The notes under the pieces: generated by a model | Database searches by the model: none | Told to the model about the DNA's origin: nothing | Seen by the model: only the letters and a program-made list of their open reading frames with translations | Translations under genes and position numbers: made by a program | Shown here: positions 9,217 to 18,689 of the stretch, piece after piece | How positions within the stretch are numbered: position 1 is the first letter of the stretch | Layout of the letters: each line of letters starts with the position of its first letter | Source: Pseudalgibacter alginicilyticus | Lineage (GTDB): Bacteria; Bacteroidota; Bacteroidia; Flavobacteriales; Flavobacteriaceae | Length of the DNA stretch: 64,000 nucleotides | Assembly: GCF_001310225.1 (NCBI RefSeq) | Contig: NZ_CP012898.1 | Location: 3,100,001-3,164,000 of the forward strand | Direction: 5' to 3'

Positions 9217-9600
9217 TTATTTTTTTGGCTTAAAAATAAAAGCACTAGGAAATTCACTTTTTATTTTTTTGAGAGCTCTATCAGCTTCTAATCTTGTTAC
9301 AAAATTACCCACCCATATTTTGTAGTTTGGCGTTTCAAATTGTACAATTGGTGTCCATTGATCATACGTTGATTCAAAATTTGACTTCGCTGATTCAGCA
9401 CCATTTCTATTCCCTGAATAGATTTGAATTTTATATCGATTCGTATCATTGTCGCTCATTTCTTTTTTAACATCCATTAATTTTGTAATGTTTTTGTCTT
9501 GGTTTATAATCACACTACCTTGTTGGGCATTGCAATAATATCCACATGTTAAAAAACAAAAAATACTTAACAAACTAATTTTCAAAGACAATACTTTCAT
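9217..9600 (-). CDS. small secreted SPOR domain protein
   Basis: A 127-residue protein with a signal peptide (hydrophobic core then CNAQQG) and a C-terminal SPOR-like domain from about residue 55: RYKIQIYSGNRNGAESAKSNF, then YKIWVGNFVTRLEADRALKKIK. SPOR domains bind peptidoglycan, often denuded septal glycan, so a periplasmic wall-binding role is likely. It is a single-gene unit between infB and the act operon, with its own terminator and a TAnnTTTG box upstream. The partner and precise function are unknown. Confidence 0.85.
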   Translation of the reverse strand: MKVLSLKISLLSIFCFLTCGYYCNAQQGSVIINQDKNITKLMDVKKEMSDNDTNRYKIQIYSGNRNGAESAKSNFESTYDQWTPIVQFETPNYKIWVGNFVTRLEADRALKKIKSEFPSAFIFKPKK

Positions 9601-9617
9601 TTTTATTATATTTGGTA

Positions 9618-9625
9618 CAAATGTA
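9618..9625 (-). promoter_or_regulatory. candidate -7 element for the SPOR gene
   Basis: On the minus strand this reads TACATTTG, a match to TAnnTTTG, 17 bp before the SPOR ATG. No clear TTG is seen upstream. Confidence 0.4.
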
Positions 9626-9722
9626 AAAGTTATAAACTTAAAAATATGCTAATTTATTATTTAGAATTTATCTAAATTACCATTAAGACTTATCTAACAT
9701 TTCGCAAATCGACTTTATGTAT

Positions 9723-9730
9723 TACTTTTG
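9723..9730 (+). promoter_or_regulatory. candidate -7 element for the act-cox operon
   Basis: TACTTTTG matches TAnnTTTG. It would start transcription about 30 nt before the ATG at 9767 and 75 nt before the preferred actA ATG at 9812. It is the only good match in the SPOR-actA divergent region on this strand. Confidence 0.45.
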
Positions 9731-9811
9731 CGAGAGATTTTTTTTAAGTGTATTTTTTAAATTCGAATGAAAAATCCATACCAAAGTTTAGAAGTTAATT
9801 TAACCAACAAT

Positions 9812-11110
9812 ATGAAACAGGTGATTCACCGTAAATTAAGTACAAACTTTCTTCGTTTAGGCTTAGTCTTATTATTAGCGTTTACAACCTCGCTTTCCGC
9901 ACAAACGGGAGATCCAGCAAAAGGAAAATCATTATTTAATTCAAATTGTGCCGCATGTCATCAATTAGATAAGAAAATGACAGGACCTGCTTTGCGTCAC
10001 ATGGAGACACGTTTAATTGAAGAAGAAGGTTTAGATAGAGATTGGATTTATTCATGGGTACGTAATAGTTCAGGTGTAATTAAATCTGGGGATGCGTATG
10101 CTAATAAGATATTTGATGAGTACGGTGGTGCTGCAATGACTGCATTCCCGCAATTATCAGATGAAGATATTGATAATATTATTGCGTATACTTCTGAAGA
10201 AAAGGCAGCACCGCCGGCCGCTGCAGCAGGAGCAACTGATACTGGTTCGGCTTCTGGAGGAGCTACAGGTGGTATTTCAAACGAAATTATTTTAGGAGCT
10301 CTTGCTATTTTATTTGTGTTATTAGCGTTAGGGTTGTATTTAGTAAATAAAACACTACGCCGCTTTGCTTTAGCTCAAAACATTGATTTGCCAGAAGCAT
10401 CTACAAAAAAGCCACTTTGGCAAGCATTTGTGCAAAACCAGTTTTTAATGGTGGTTGTTGCTATTTTATTTTTGCTGTCTAGCGGTTACTTTGTGTTTGG
10501 GTATTTGATGCAGGTTGGTGTTGATCAAGGATATCAGCCAGTTCAGCCTATTCATTTTTCTCATAAAATTCACGCTGGTGATAATGGTATTGATTGTAAA
10601 TATTGTCACTCGTCTGCAAGAGTAAGTAAAACTTCGGGTATACCTTCGTTAAACGTTTGTATGAATTGTCATAAATCAGTTTACGAATATAATGGAGAAA
10701 CAAGTCCAGAATATACAAAAGAGTTTTATGATGGAGAAATTCAGAAGCTATATGATGCCGTAGGATGGAGTGATGCAGATCAAAAATACACAGGTGAAAC
10801 AAAACCAGTAAAATGGGTTCGTATTCATAACCTTCCTGACTTTGTTTATTTCAATCACTCACAGCACGTTTCTGTTGGAGGTGTAGAATGTCAAACATGT
10901 CATGGACCAATTGAAACTATGGAGGTTGTTGAGCAATATGCGCCATTGACTATGGGTTGGTGTGTTGATTGTCATAGAACTACCGATGTGAAAGTTGAAG
11001 ACAACGCATACTATACTAAAATTCATGAAGAATTGTCTAAAAAGTATGGGGTAGAAAAGTTAACAGTTGCTGATATGGGCGGACTGGAATGTGGTAAATG
11101 TCATTATTAA
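9812..11110 (+). CDS. actA: alternative complex III subunit ActA, hexahaem cytochrome c
   Basis: A periplasmic membrane-anchored multihaem subunit of the quinol-oxidising alternative complex III. The start at 9812 gives a good signal peptide (MKQVIHRKLSTNFLRLGL, cleavage near AQTGD); an in-frame ATG at 9767 would add 15 residues. I count six CxxCH haem sites: CAACH (residues 46-50) in a monohaem domain, then CKYCH, CMNCH, CQTCH, CVDCH and CGKCH in the pentahaem part. A Gly/Ala-rich linker and two hydrophobic helices (about 160-230) separate the parts. This fusion of a cytochrome c domain to the pentahaem module is typical of Bacteroidota. It leads the act-cox operon. Confidence 0.93.
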   Translation: MKQVIHRKLSTNFLRLGLVLLLAFTTSLSAQTGDPAKGKSLFNSNCAACHQLDKKMTGPALRHMETRLIEEEGLDRDWIYSWVRNSSGVIKSGDAYANKIFDEYGGAAMTAFPQLSDEDIDNIIAYTSEEKAAPPAAAAGATDTGSASGGATGGISNEIILGALAILFVLLALGLYLVNKTLRRFALAQNIDLPEASTKKPLWQAFVQNQFLMVVVAILFLLSSGYFVFGYLMQVGVDQGYQPVQPIHFSHKIHAGDNGIDCKYCHSSARVSKTSGIPSLNVCMNCHKSVYEYNGETSPEYTKEFYDGEIQKLYDAVGWSDADQKYTGETKPVKWVRIHNLPDFVYFNHSQHVSVGGVECQTCHGPIETMEVVEQYAPLTMGWCVDCHRTTDVKVEDNAYYTKIHEELSKKYGVEKLTVADMGGLECGKCHY

Positions 11111-11183
11111 TAAAAGAAAAATCAGTTGTTAGTTATAAGTATTTTTATAACTAACAGCTAAAAACTAATAACTAGTAAATAAT

Positions 11184-14100
11184 ATGTCATCAAACAAGAA
11201 ATACTGGAAAAGTGTTGAGGAGCTGAACGAAAATAGTTCTATTGTTGAGGCGCTAAAACAAAACGAGTTTGTAGAAGAGATTCCTACGGATGAGTTTTTA
11301 GGTGATAAAGACACTTTGGAAGCAAGCTCTACGACACGTCGTGATTTCTTAAAATATGTAGGTTTTAGTACGGCAGCTGCATCTTTGGCGGCTTGTGAAG
11401 GGCCTGTGAAAAAAGCCATTCCTTATGTAGTGCAACCAACTGAAATTATACCTGGTGTTGCTAACTATTATGCAACAACTATTGCAGATGGATTTGATTT
11501 TGCAAGTGTCTTAGTTAAAACCCGTGAGGGGCGTCCTATTAAAATTGAAAATAATACTATGGCAGCTACTAATGGTAGTGCTAATGCCAGGGTAAATGCT
11601 TCAGTTTTAGGCTTGTATGATAGTCTAAGGGTTCAGGGACCAAAAAAAGAAGGGAACTCTATTTCTTGGAGTGATTTTGATATTGAAACAAATAAGAAAT
11701 TAACAGAATTAAATGATGCTGGGAAAGCAATTGTGTTGTTAACACAAACTTTTGCTAGCCCATCAACTAATAATTTAATTGCTGAGTTTAAAGAAAAATA
11801 TGCTAATGCTCGTCATGTTATTTATGATGCTATTTCAGAATCAGCTGCGTTAGACGCTTATCAAGCTAAATATGGAGAACGTGGATTAGCTGATTACGAT
11901 TTCTCTAAGGCAATGACCATTGTTTCTGTAGGGGCTGACTTTTTAGGAGACTGGCAAGGTGGTGGTTTTGATGCTGGTTACTCTAAAAATAAAATACCAG
12001 TTCAAGGCAAAATGTCAAGACACATTCAGTTTGAAGCGAATATGTCATTAACAGGTGCTAATGCAGACAAGCGTGTGCCTTTAACACCTTCACAACAAAA
12101 AATAGCTTTAGCTAAATTATATAGTTATATTGTTGGTGGTTCCGTTTCTGGAAATTTACCTGAAACTATTGAAACAGCAATTAAAAATGCAGCTTCTCAA
12201 TTAAAGAGTGCTGGTAGTAAAGGTGTGGTAGTTACAGGTATTCAAGATGTGAACGCACAAACCGTTGCTTTGGAAATAAATGAGGCTTTAAATAGTCAAG
12301 CATTTAATCCTAATACACCAATAAAAACAAGACAAGGAAATGATAGAGCTGTTTCAGCTTTAGTTCAAGATATGAAAGCAGGCAATGTGGGCGCTATTAT
12401 AATGAGTGGCGTTAATCCTGTTTATACTTTGTCCAATGCTAAAGAATTTGTAGAGGGTTTAGAAAAAACGGAGCTGTCTATTACGTTTTCAATGAAAGAA
12501 GATGAAACGTCTTCATTAACACAATATATTGCAGCAGCACCACATTATTTGGAATCTTGGGGTGATGTTGAAATTAAAAAAGGACATTATGGTTTAACAC
12601 AGCCTACAATACGTCCTTTATTTGATACAAGACAATTTCAAGAGGTTTTATTAAAATGGAACGGAAATGATCTTTCTTTTCATGATTATATTAAAGACAA
12701 TTGGAATTCTAATATTTTAGGTGGTAATTCATTTAACCAAGCATTGCATGATGGAGGCTTTGTGTATGGTACTTCAATTGGAGCTTTAAATGGAGGTTCA
12801 ACACAAACTATTACTACTACTACAACGGAATTAAAGGACAAGAAAAAAAGAACGTTTGTTGGAGGTATCATCCATGATGTCGCTGTAGGTGTTGGTATTA
12901 AAGATGAAGATAAAGATCAATTTGTTACAAGTACTTCATCTAATTCAATAAGTACATCAAAATTCAATGAAGTATCTGGTATGTCGGTTAAATCTGGTGT
13001 AGCAGCAGCAAGTGCTTTAGCATCTTCTGCAAAATCAGAAGGATTAGAATTAACATTATATACCAAAGTGGGAATGGGTGATGGGCAGCAAGCCAATAAC
13101 CCTTGGCTACAAGAATTCCCTGATCCAATAACAAGAACATCTTGGGATAACTATTTAACAATTTCTAGAGCAGATGCCAATGCATTAGGTTTAATGAATA
13201 AACATGTTGCTAATGGAGCTTTAAATGGTAGTTATGCTAATGTTACAGTAAATGGAACAACTATAACTGTTCCAGTAATGATTCAACCAGGGCAAGCAAA
13301 AGGCTCTGTTGGGTTATCATTTGGTTACGGAAAAAGAAAAGGATTAAAAGAAGAAATGCAAACTGGGGTTAATGCGTTTGCGTTATACCATGGTTTTAAT
13401 ACAATACAGAATATTACAGTAGAAGCTGCAGAAGGTGAACATGAGTTTGCTTCTGTACAACTTCACAATACTTTAATGGGTCGTGGCGATATTCTTAATG
13501 AAACTTCTTTAGAGATTTTTAATACTAAAGACAAGAAACATTGGAATGCTATTCCTATGGTTTCTTTAGATCATAAAGAAACTCCAGTAACATCTCCTGA
13601 TGTTGATTTATGGGATGAGTTTGATCGTTCTATTGGGTATCATTTTAATTTGTCTATTGATTTAAATGCTTGTACTGGTTGTGGTGCTTGTGTTATTGCT
13701 TGTCATGCAGAAAATAATGTACCTGTTGTAGGTAAAACAGAAGTACGCCGTAGCCGTGATATGCATTGGTTGCGTATTGATAGATATTATTCATCTGAAG
13801 AGTCTTTTGAAGGTGATAATAATAAAAAGGACAATATTTCAGGTTTAGGAAGTTCATTAAGTGAATTTGGTGAATTAGAAGTAGCTTCTGAAAATCCTCA
13901 AGTAGCTTTTCAGCCTGTTATGTGTCAACATTGTAATCACGCACCTTGTGAAACAGTTTGTCCAGTAGCAGCTACATCACACGGTAGACAAGGTCAAAAT
14001 CATATGGCTTACAACCGTTGTGTTGGTACTAGATATTGTGCAAATAACTGTCCTTATAAAGTACGTCGATTTAACTGGTTCAGATACAATGGAAATGATG

Positions 14101-14447
14101 AGTTTGATTATCATATGAATGATGATTTAGGTCGTATGGTATTAAACCCTGATGTAGTTGTACGTTCTCGTGGAGTTATGGAAAAATGTTCTATGTGTAT
14201 TCAAATGACACAGAAAACAATTCTTGATGCAAAACGTGATGGGCGTGAAATTAAAGATGGTGAATTTCAAACCGCCTGTTCTGCTGCTTGTAGTAGTGGA
14301 GCTATGGTGTTTGGAGACATCAATGATAAAGAAAGCAAAGTTGCAAAACTTTTAGAAGATAACCGTATGTATCACTTGTTAGAGTACGTTGGAACGAAAC
14401 CTAATGTGCAATATCATACCAAAGTGAGAAATACAACAGAAGCATAA
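11184..14447 (+). CDS. actB: alternative complex III subunit ActB, Fe-S/molybdopterin-like
   Basis: A 1087-residue periplasmic iron-sulphur subunit. Near the N-terminus TTRRDFLKYVGFSTAAASLAAC combines a twin-arginine motif (Arg52-Arg53) with a lipobox ending at Cys71, so export by Tat and lipid anchoring are likely. The long middle part resembles the molybdopterin oxidoreductase fold; ACIII members are known to lack the cofactor. The C-terminal ferredoxin region has the cluster motifs CTGCGACVIAC, CQHCNHAPCETVCP, CVGTRYCANNCP and CSMCIQM with later CSAAC, enough for four clusters. It passes electrons towards ActA within the complex. Confidence 0.93.
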   Translation: MSSNKKYWKSVEELNENSSIVEALKQNEFVEEIPTDEFLGDKDTLEASSTTRRDFLKYVGFSTAAASLAACEGPVKKAIPYVVQPTEIIPGVANYYATTIADGFDFASVLVKTREGRPIKIENNTMAATNGSANARVNASVLGLYDSLRVQGPKKEGNSISWSDFDIETNKKLTELNDAGKAIVLLTQTFASPSTNNLIAEFKEKYANARHVIYDAISESAALDAYQAKYGERGLADYDFSKAMTIVSVGADFLGDWQGGGFDAGYSKNKIPVQGKMSRHIQFEANMSLTGANADKRVPLTPSQQKIALAKLYSYIVGGSVSGNLPETIETAIKNAASQLKSAGSKGVVVTGIQDVNAQTVALEINEALNSQAFNPNTPIKTRQGNDRAVSALVQDMKAGNVGAIIMSGVNPVYTLSNAKEFVEGLEKTELSITFSMKEDETSSLTQYIAAAPHYLESWGDVEIKKGHYGLTQPTIRPLFDTRQFQEVLLKWNGNDLSFHDYIKDNWNSNILGGNSFNQALHDGGFVYGTSIGALNGGSTQTITTTTTELKDKKKRTFVGGIIHDVAVGVGIKDEDKDQFVTSTSSNSISTSKFNEVSGMSVKSGVAAASALASSAKSEGLELTLYTKVGMGDGQQANNPWLQEFPDPITRTSWDNYLTISRADANALGLMNKHVANGALNGSYANVTVNGTTITVPVMIQPGQAKGSVGLSFGYGKRKGLKEEMQTGVNAFALYHGFNTIQNITVEAAEGEHEFASVQLHNTLMGRGDILNETSLEIFNTKDKKHWNAIPMVSLDHKETPVTSPDVDLWDEFDRSIGYHFNLSIDLNACTGCGACVIACHAENNVPVVGKTEVRRSRDMHWLRIDRYYSSEESFEGDNNKKDNISGLGSSLSEFGELEVASENPQVAFQPVMCQHCNHAPCETVCPVAATSHGRQGQNHMAYNRCVGTRYCANNCPYKVRRFNWFRYNGNDEFDYHMNDDLGRMVLNPDVVVRSRGVMEKCSMCIQMTQKTILDAKRDGREIKDGEFQTACSAACSSGAMVFGDINDKESKVAKLLEDNRMYHLLEYVGTKPNVQYHTKVRNTTEA

Positions 14448-14475
14448 ATCTAATTAAAGAATCAATTATATAATT

Positions 14476-16206
14476 ATGGCGTCTCATTACGAAGCACCTA
14501 TTAGAAGACCTTTAGTTGCAGGTGAAAAATCATTCCACGACGTTACTGTGGATGTAGCAAAGCCTGTAGAAGGAAGAGCCAATAAGCAATGGTGGATAGT
14601 TTTTGGTATTTCACTTGCAGCTTTCCTTTGGGGAGTTGGATGTATTTTATACACAATATCTACTGGTATTGGAACTTGGGGTTTAAATAAAACCATTGGT
14701 TGGGCCTGGGATATTACTAATTTCGTTTGGTGGGTTGGTATTGGTCATGCAGGAACACTAATTTCTGCAGTACTTTTACTGTTTCGTCAAAAATGGAGAA
14801 TGGCTATTAACCGCTCTGCCGAAGCTATGACAATATTTGCTGTTGTTCAAGCAGGTTTGTTTCCACTTATTCACATGGGACGTCCTTGGTTAGGATATTG
14901 GGTATTACCAATTCCAAATCAGTTTGGTTCATTATGGGTTAACTTTAACTCGCCTCTACTTTGGGACGTTTTTGCAATTTCAACGTATTTATCTGTGTCA
15001 TTAGTGTTCTGGTGGACAGGTTTACTTCCTGATTTTGCTATGCTACGTGATAGAGCTGTTAAACCTTTCCAAAAGAAAATTTATGCATTATTGAGTTTTG
15101 GTTGGTCAGGTCGTGCCAAAGATTGGCAACGTTTTGAAGAAGTGTCTTTGGTACTTGCAGGATTAGCAACACCTCTTGTACTTTCAGTACATACTATTGT
15201 ATCTTTCGATTTTGCTACTTCTGTTATACCAGGATGGCATACAACCATATTTCCTCCATATTTTGTTGCAGGAGCAGTATTCTCAGGATTTGCTATGGTT
15301 AACACACTTCTTATTATTATGAGAAAGGTGGTAAGCTTAGAAGATTACATCACGTTGCAACACATTGAGTTAATGAATATTGTTATCATGATTACAGGTT
15401 CTATTGTAGGTGTGGCTTATATTACAGAGTTGTTTATTGCTTGGTATTCTGGTGTAGAATACGAACAATATGCATTTTTAAATAGAGCAACAGGTCCTTA
15501 CTGGTGGGCATATTGGGCAATGATGATTTGTAATGTGTTTTCACCACAGTTTATGTGGTTTAAAAAATTAAGAACAAGTATTCTATTCTCATTCGGTATT
15601 TCAATTGTTGTTAATATAGGTATGTGGTTTGAGCGGTTTGTTATTATTGTAACCTCATTGCACCGTGATTACTTACCATCATCTTGGACAATGTTTTCGC
15701 CAACCTTTGTTGATATTGGAATTTTTGTAGGAACCATCGGATTTTTCTTTGTATTATTTTTACTATATGCAAGAACATTCCCTGTGATTGCACAAGCAGA
15801 AGTTAAAACTATTTTGAAGTCTTCTGGTGAGAGCTATAAAAAGATTAGAGAACGTGGTGAAAGTTTGTCAGGTACAGGAGCAGATGCAAGAACATCTAAC
15901 CCAAAAGTAAGAACGACTACCACTCCTTCTGTTTCAAAAGTAGATAATTCAGAAAAAGTTAGTAACTTATTAGGAAGTATCGGAACTTTTGATGCGGTTA
16001 CTGAAACGGCTGATGATTTAAAGAAAATCAGTGGTGTTGGACCTAAAATGGAGGAAGTACTTAACAGTATTGGAATTTATACGTTCCTTCAAGTTAGTAG
16101 AATGACCAAAAAAGAATATGATTTGTTAGACTCCATTACTGAATCTTTCCCTGGAAGAGCTGAACGTGATGATTGGGCAGGACAAGCTAAAAAATTAATA
16201 AACTAA
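14476..16206 (+). CDS. actC: alternative complex III subunit ActC (NrfD/PsrC-like) with HhH tail
   Basis: A 576-residue integral membrane subunit, about ten helices over residues 40-440, of the NrfD/PsrC family that forms the quinol site of ACIII. Typical segments include WWVGIGHAGTLISAVLLLFRQ and FPLIHMGRPWLGYW. After the membrane part comes a 70-residue polar linker and a soluble tail from about 512 to 576, beginning DDLKKISGVGPKMEEVLNSIG and ending near GRAERDDWAGQAKKL. The tail matches the helix-hairpin-helix fold seen in FEN1-like domains. Such a nucleic-acid-type module is unexpected on a respiratory membrane subunit. Order and spacing within act are normal. Confidence 0.93.
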   Translation: MASHYEAPIRRPLVAGEKSFHDVTVDVAKPVEGRANKQWWIVFGISLAAFLWGVGCILYTISTGIGTWGLNKTIGWAWDITNFVWWVGIGHAGTLISAVLLLFRQKWRMAINRSAEAMTIFAVVQAGLFPLIHMGRPWLGYWVLPIPNQFGSLWVNFNSPLLWDVFAISTYLSVSLVFWWTGLLPDFAMLRDRAVKPFQKKIYALLSFGWSGRAKDWQRFEEVSLVLAGLATPLVLSVHTIVSFDFATSVIPGWHTTIFPPYFVAGAVFSGFAMVNTLLIIMRKVVSLEDYITLQHIELMNIVIMITGSIVGVAYITELFIAWYSGVEYEQYAFLNRATGPYWWAYWAMMICNVFSPQFMWFKKLRTSILFSFGISIVVNIGMWFERFVIIVTSLHRDYLPSSWTMFSPTFVDIGIFVGTIGFFFVLFLLYARTFPVIAQAEVKTILKSSGESYKKIRERGESLSGTGADARTSNPKVRTTTTPSVSKVDNSEKVSNLLGSIGTFDAVTETADDLKKISGVGPKMEEVLNSIGIYTFLQVSRMTKKEYDLLDSITESFPGRAERDDWAGQAKKLIN

Positions 16207-16215
16207 ACATAGTCA

Positions 16216-16746
16216 ATGGAAGCTTCAAAAGTTATTCACGCTATTTATACCGATGATGATGTATTAATGTCTGCTGTTAAAAAGGTTAAGGCAGAGAGAT
16301 TTCACATTGAAGAGATTTATACCCCGTTTCCAGTTCATGGATTAGATAAAGCTATGGGGTTAGCACCAACACGTATAGCTATAACAGCATTTATATATGG
16401 TTTGATTGGTTTAACAGTAGCAATAGTTATGATGAATTTCATAATGATTGAAGATTGGCCTCAAGATATTGGAGGAAAGCCAAGTTTTAGTTACATTGAA
16501 AACATGCCAGCATTCGTTCCTATTATGTTTGAGCTTACCGTTTTCTTTTCCGCACACTTAATGGTAATTACTTTTTACTTACGTAGTAGAATGTGGCCAT
16601 TTAAAAATGCTGAAAATCCAGATCCACGAACAACAGACGACCATTTTTTAATGGAAATAGCAGTTGATGGAAATGCGGAAGTATTAGAGAGTTTGTTAGC
16701 AGACACAGGAGCTGTAGAAATTAATTTAGTTGATAAAGCCCATTAA
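16216..16746 (+). CDS. actD: alternative complex III subunit ActD (DUF3341)
   Basis: A 176-residue membrane subunit of the DUF3341 family. An N-terminal cytoplasmic alpha/beta part (VIHAIYTDDDVLMSAVKKVKA, then EIYTPFPVHGLDKAMGL) precedes two transmembrane helices (about 55-78 and 100-125) and a short C-terminal tail. The TPFPVHGLDxAMGL stretch is diagnostic for ActD. It contains no cofactor motif and is structural in the complex. It starts 9 nt after actC and ends 8 nt before actE, consistent with tight operon organisation. Confidence 0.93.
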   Translation: MEASKVIHAIYTDDDVLMSAVKKVKAERFHIEEIYTPFPVHGLDKAMGLAPTRIAITAFIYGLIGLTVAIVMMNFIMIEDWPQDIGGKPSFSYIENMPAFVPIMFELTVFFSAHLMVITFYLRSRMWPFKNAENPDPRTTDDHFLMEIAVDGNAEVLESLLADTGAVEINLVDKAH

Positions 16747-16754
16747 TAATAAAT

Positions 16755-17306
16755 ATGAAAAGCTTAATTAAAATATTAGTAATAGCAATCGTTTTAGTTG
16801 CAGTATCCTGTAACAAGAGTTCAGCACCTAATTATCAATTCATGCCAGATATGTATGAGTCTGCTGGATATGAAACTTATGGTGAAGCTGCTTTTCCAAA
16901 TGGATTACAAGCACAATTACCAGCAGAAGGCAGTGTAGCAAGAGGTCATGTTCCTTTTGATATTGATAATACCATTGAAGGTTTCAACTTGGCTAAAACA
17001 AGTTTAAAAAATCCGTTAGATTCAACTCAAATTGACTTAGTAAAAGGTAAAGAGTTATACAACATTTACTGTGGTATTTGTCATGGACCTAAAGGAGATG
17101 GGCAAGGTAATCTTGTAAAACGTGAAAAAATTCTTGGTATTCCAAGCTACGATGATGTAGGTAGAGCTATTACAGAAGGAAGTACTTACCATACTATTTA
17201 TTACGGCAAAAACGCTATGGGTTCTTATGCAAATCAACTTAATGAACAAGAACGTTGGCAAGTTGTGTCTTATGTGTTAAAGTTGAAATCAGATTTAGAA
17301 AAGTAA
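16755..17306 (+). CDS. actE: alternative complex III subunit ActE, monohaem cytochrome c lipoprotein
   Basis: A 183-residue lipoprotein: the signal ends with a lipobox at Cys19 (VAVSCNKSS). A single CxxCH (CGICH, residues 106-110) followed by GPKGDGQG is typical of class I cytochrome c, and the late methionine in YGKNAMGSYANQL is the probable axial ligand. In ACIII this subunit is periplasmic and helps carry electrons to the oxidase. It sits between actD and actF as expected. Confidence 0.93.
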   Translation: MKSLIKILVIAIVLVAVSCNKSSAPNYQFMPDMYESAGYETYGEAAFPNGLQAQLPAEGSVARGHVPFDIDNTIEGFNLAKTSLKNPLDSTQIDLVKGKELYNIYCGICHGPKGDGQGNLVKREKILGIPSYDDVGRAITEGSTYHTIYYGKNAMGSYANQLNEQERWQVVSYVLKLKSDLEK

Positions 17307-17330
17307 GATAGATTAAGATTATATTTAGAT

Positions 17331-18659
17331 ATGTATACATTTTCAAATAAATTAAAGACATTTTCTATTGCATTAATAATTATTGGTGCTATAGGTGTTG
17401 CTTATGGTTTTATGACATCTCATAAATCTTTTGCAGAGGTAGAAACCTTGCTTGCTGTTGAAGCACATCATGGTGGTGATCATTCTGAAGTAGCTAGTCA
17501 TGATACACACGCAGGAGTTCATGCCGATGATGCAGATGTAGATGGACATAAAGAACATGTTGAACACGTGCAACACCAAATAGCTAATAGACCGTGGTCT
17601 GCTTTATACGTTGCTGCTTTTTTCTTTATGATGATTGCTTTAGGTGTTTTAGCTTTTTATGCCATTCAAATAGCGTCCCAAGCAGGATGGTCTCCAGTAT
17701 TATTTAGAGTAATGGAAGGTATAACAGCTTATGTATTACCGGGTGCATTAATCGTATTAGCCATAGCTGTTGCTTCAGGAACTATTGGTCATTATAATTT
17801 GTTTATTTGGATGGACCCTGAAGTTGTGGCTCATGACAAATTAATACAAGGCAAAGCAGGATGGTTAAATATTGGTTGGTTTGCAGTTAGAGGCTTAATT
17901 TTTATTGCAGGTTGGAGTTTATACAGACATTTTTCACGTAAATTTTCAATTGCTCAAGATACAGCAGAAGATAACAGTAATTTTAAAAAATCATTCCGTA
18001 TTTCAGCAGCATTCTTAGTATTCTTTATTTATTCAGAATCTATCATGTCATGGGATTGGATTATGAGTGTTGATCCACACTGGTTTTCAACATTATTTGG
18101 CTGGTATGTATTTGCTAGTATGTTTGTAAGTGGAGTTACAGTGATAGCTTTAGTTACAATATATTTAAAATCTAAAGGCGTATTAGAATTTGTAAATGAA
18201 AACCATTTACACGATGTTGCTAAATTTATGTTTGCCCTTAGTATTTTTTGGACATATTTATGGTTTTCACAATTCATGCTTATATGGTATTCAAACATTC
18301 CAGAGGAGGTTACGTATTTTGTAACGCGTTTTAATGATTATCAATTGCCATTTTTTGGTATGGTGGTTATGAATTTTGTATTCCCATTATTATTACTTAT
18401 GAATGCAGATTACAAGCGCGTGCCTTGGTTTGTGGTTATGGCAGGTTTGGTAATATTATTTGGACATTATATTGATATATTTGTTATGATTATGCCAGCA
18501 ACAGTAGGAGATAGATGGTTCATAGGTATTCCTGAAATAAGTTCTATATTGCTTTTTGCAGGTTTATTCATATTTGTAGTATTTACTGCTTTAACAAAAG
18601 CACCATTGCTTGTAAAAGGTTATCCTTTTAGAAAAGAAAGTGAAGAATTTCATTATTAA
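17331..18659 (+). CDS. actF: alternative complex III subunit ActF
   Basis: A 442-residue polytopic membrane protein, a shorter NrfD-like relative of ActC. Helices cover about 8-28 and then 93 to 425. Recognisable segments are LFIWMDPEVVAHDKLIQGKAGWLN and SESIMSWDWIMSVDPHWFSTLFGWY. Between helix one and two is a very histidine- and acid-rich loop at residues 46-83 containing 12 or more His residues, possibly a metal-binding or proton-buffering stretch; that is inference. It ends 30 nt before the oxidase subunit II gene. Confidence 0.92.
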   Translation: MYTFSNKLKTFSIALIIIGAIGVAYGFMTSHKSFAEVETLLAVEAHHGGDHSEVASHDTHAGVHADDADVDGHKEHVEHVQHQIANRPWSALYVAAFFFMMIALGVLAFYAIQIASQAGWSPVLFRVMEGITAYVLPGALIVLAIAVASGTIGHYNLFIWMDPEVVAHDKLIQGKAGWLNIGWFAVRGLIFIAGWSLYRHFSRKFSIAQDTAEDNSNFKKSFRISAAFLVFFIYSESIMSWDWIMSVDPHWFSTLFGWYVFASMFVSGVTVIALVTIYLKSKGVLEFVNENHLHDVAKFMFALSIFWTYLWFSQFMLIWYSNIPEEVTYFVTRFNDYQLPFFGMVVMNFVFPLLLLMNADYKRVPWFVVMAGLVILFGHYIDIFVMIMPATVGDRWFIGIPEISSILLFAGLFIFVVFTALTKAPLLVKGYPFRKESEEFHY

Positions 18660-18689
18660 TTAAGATATAAATAAAGACGAACGATACCA

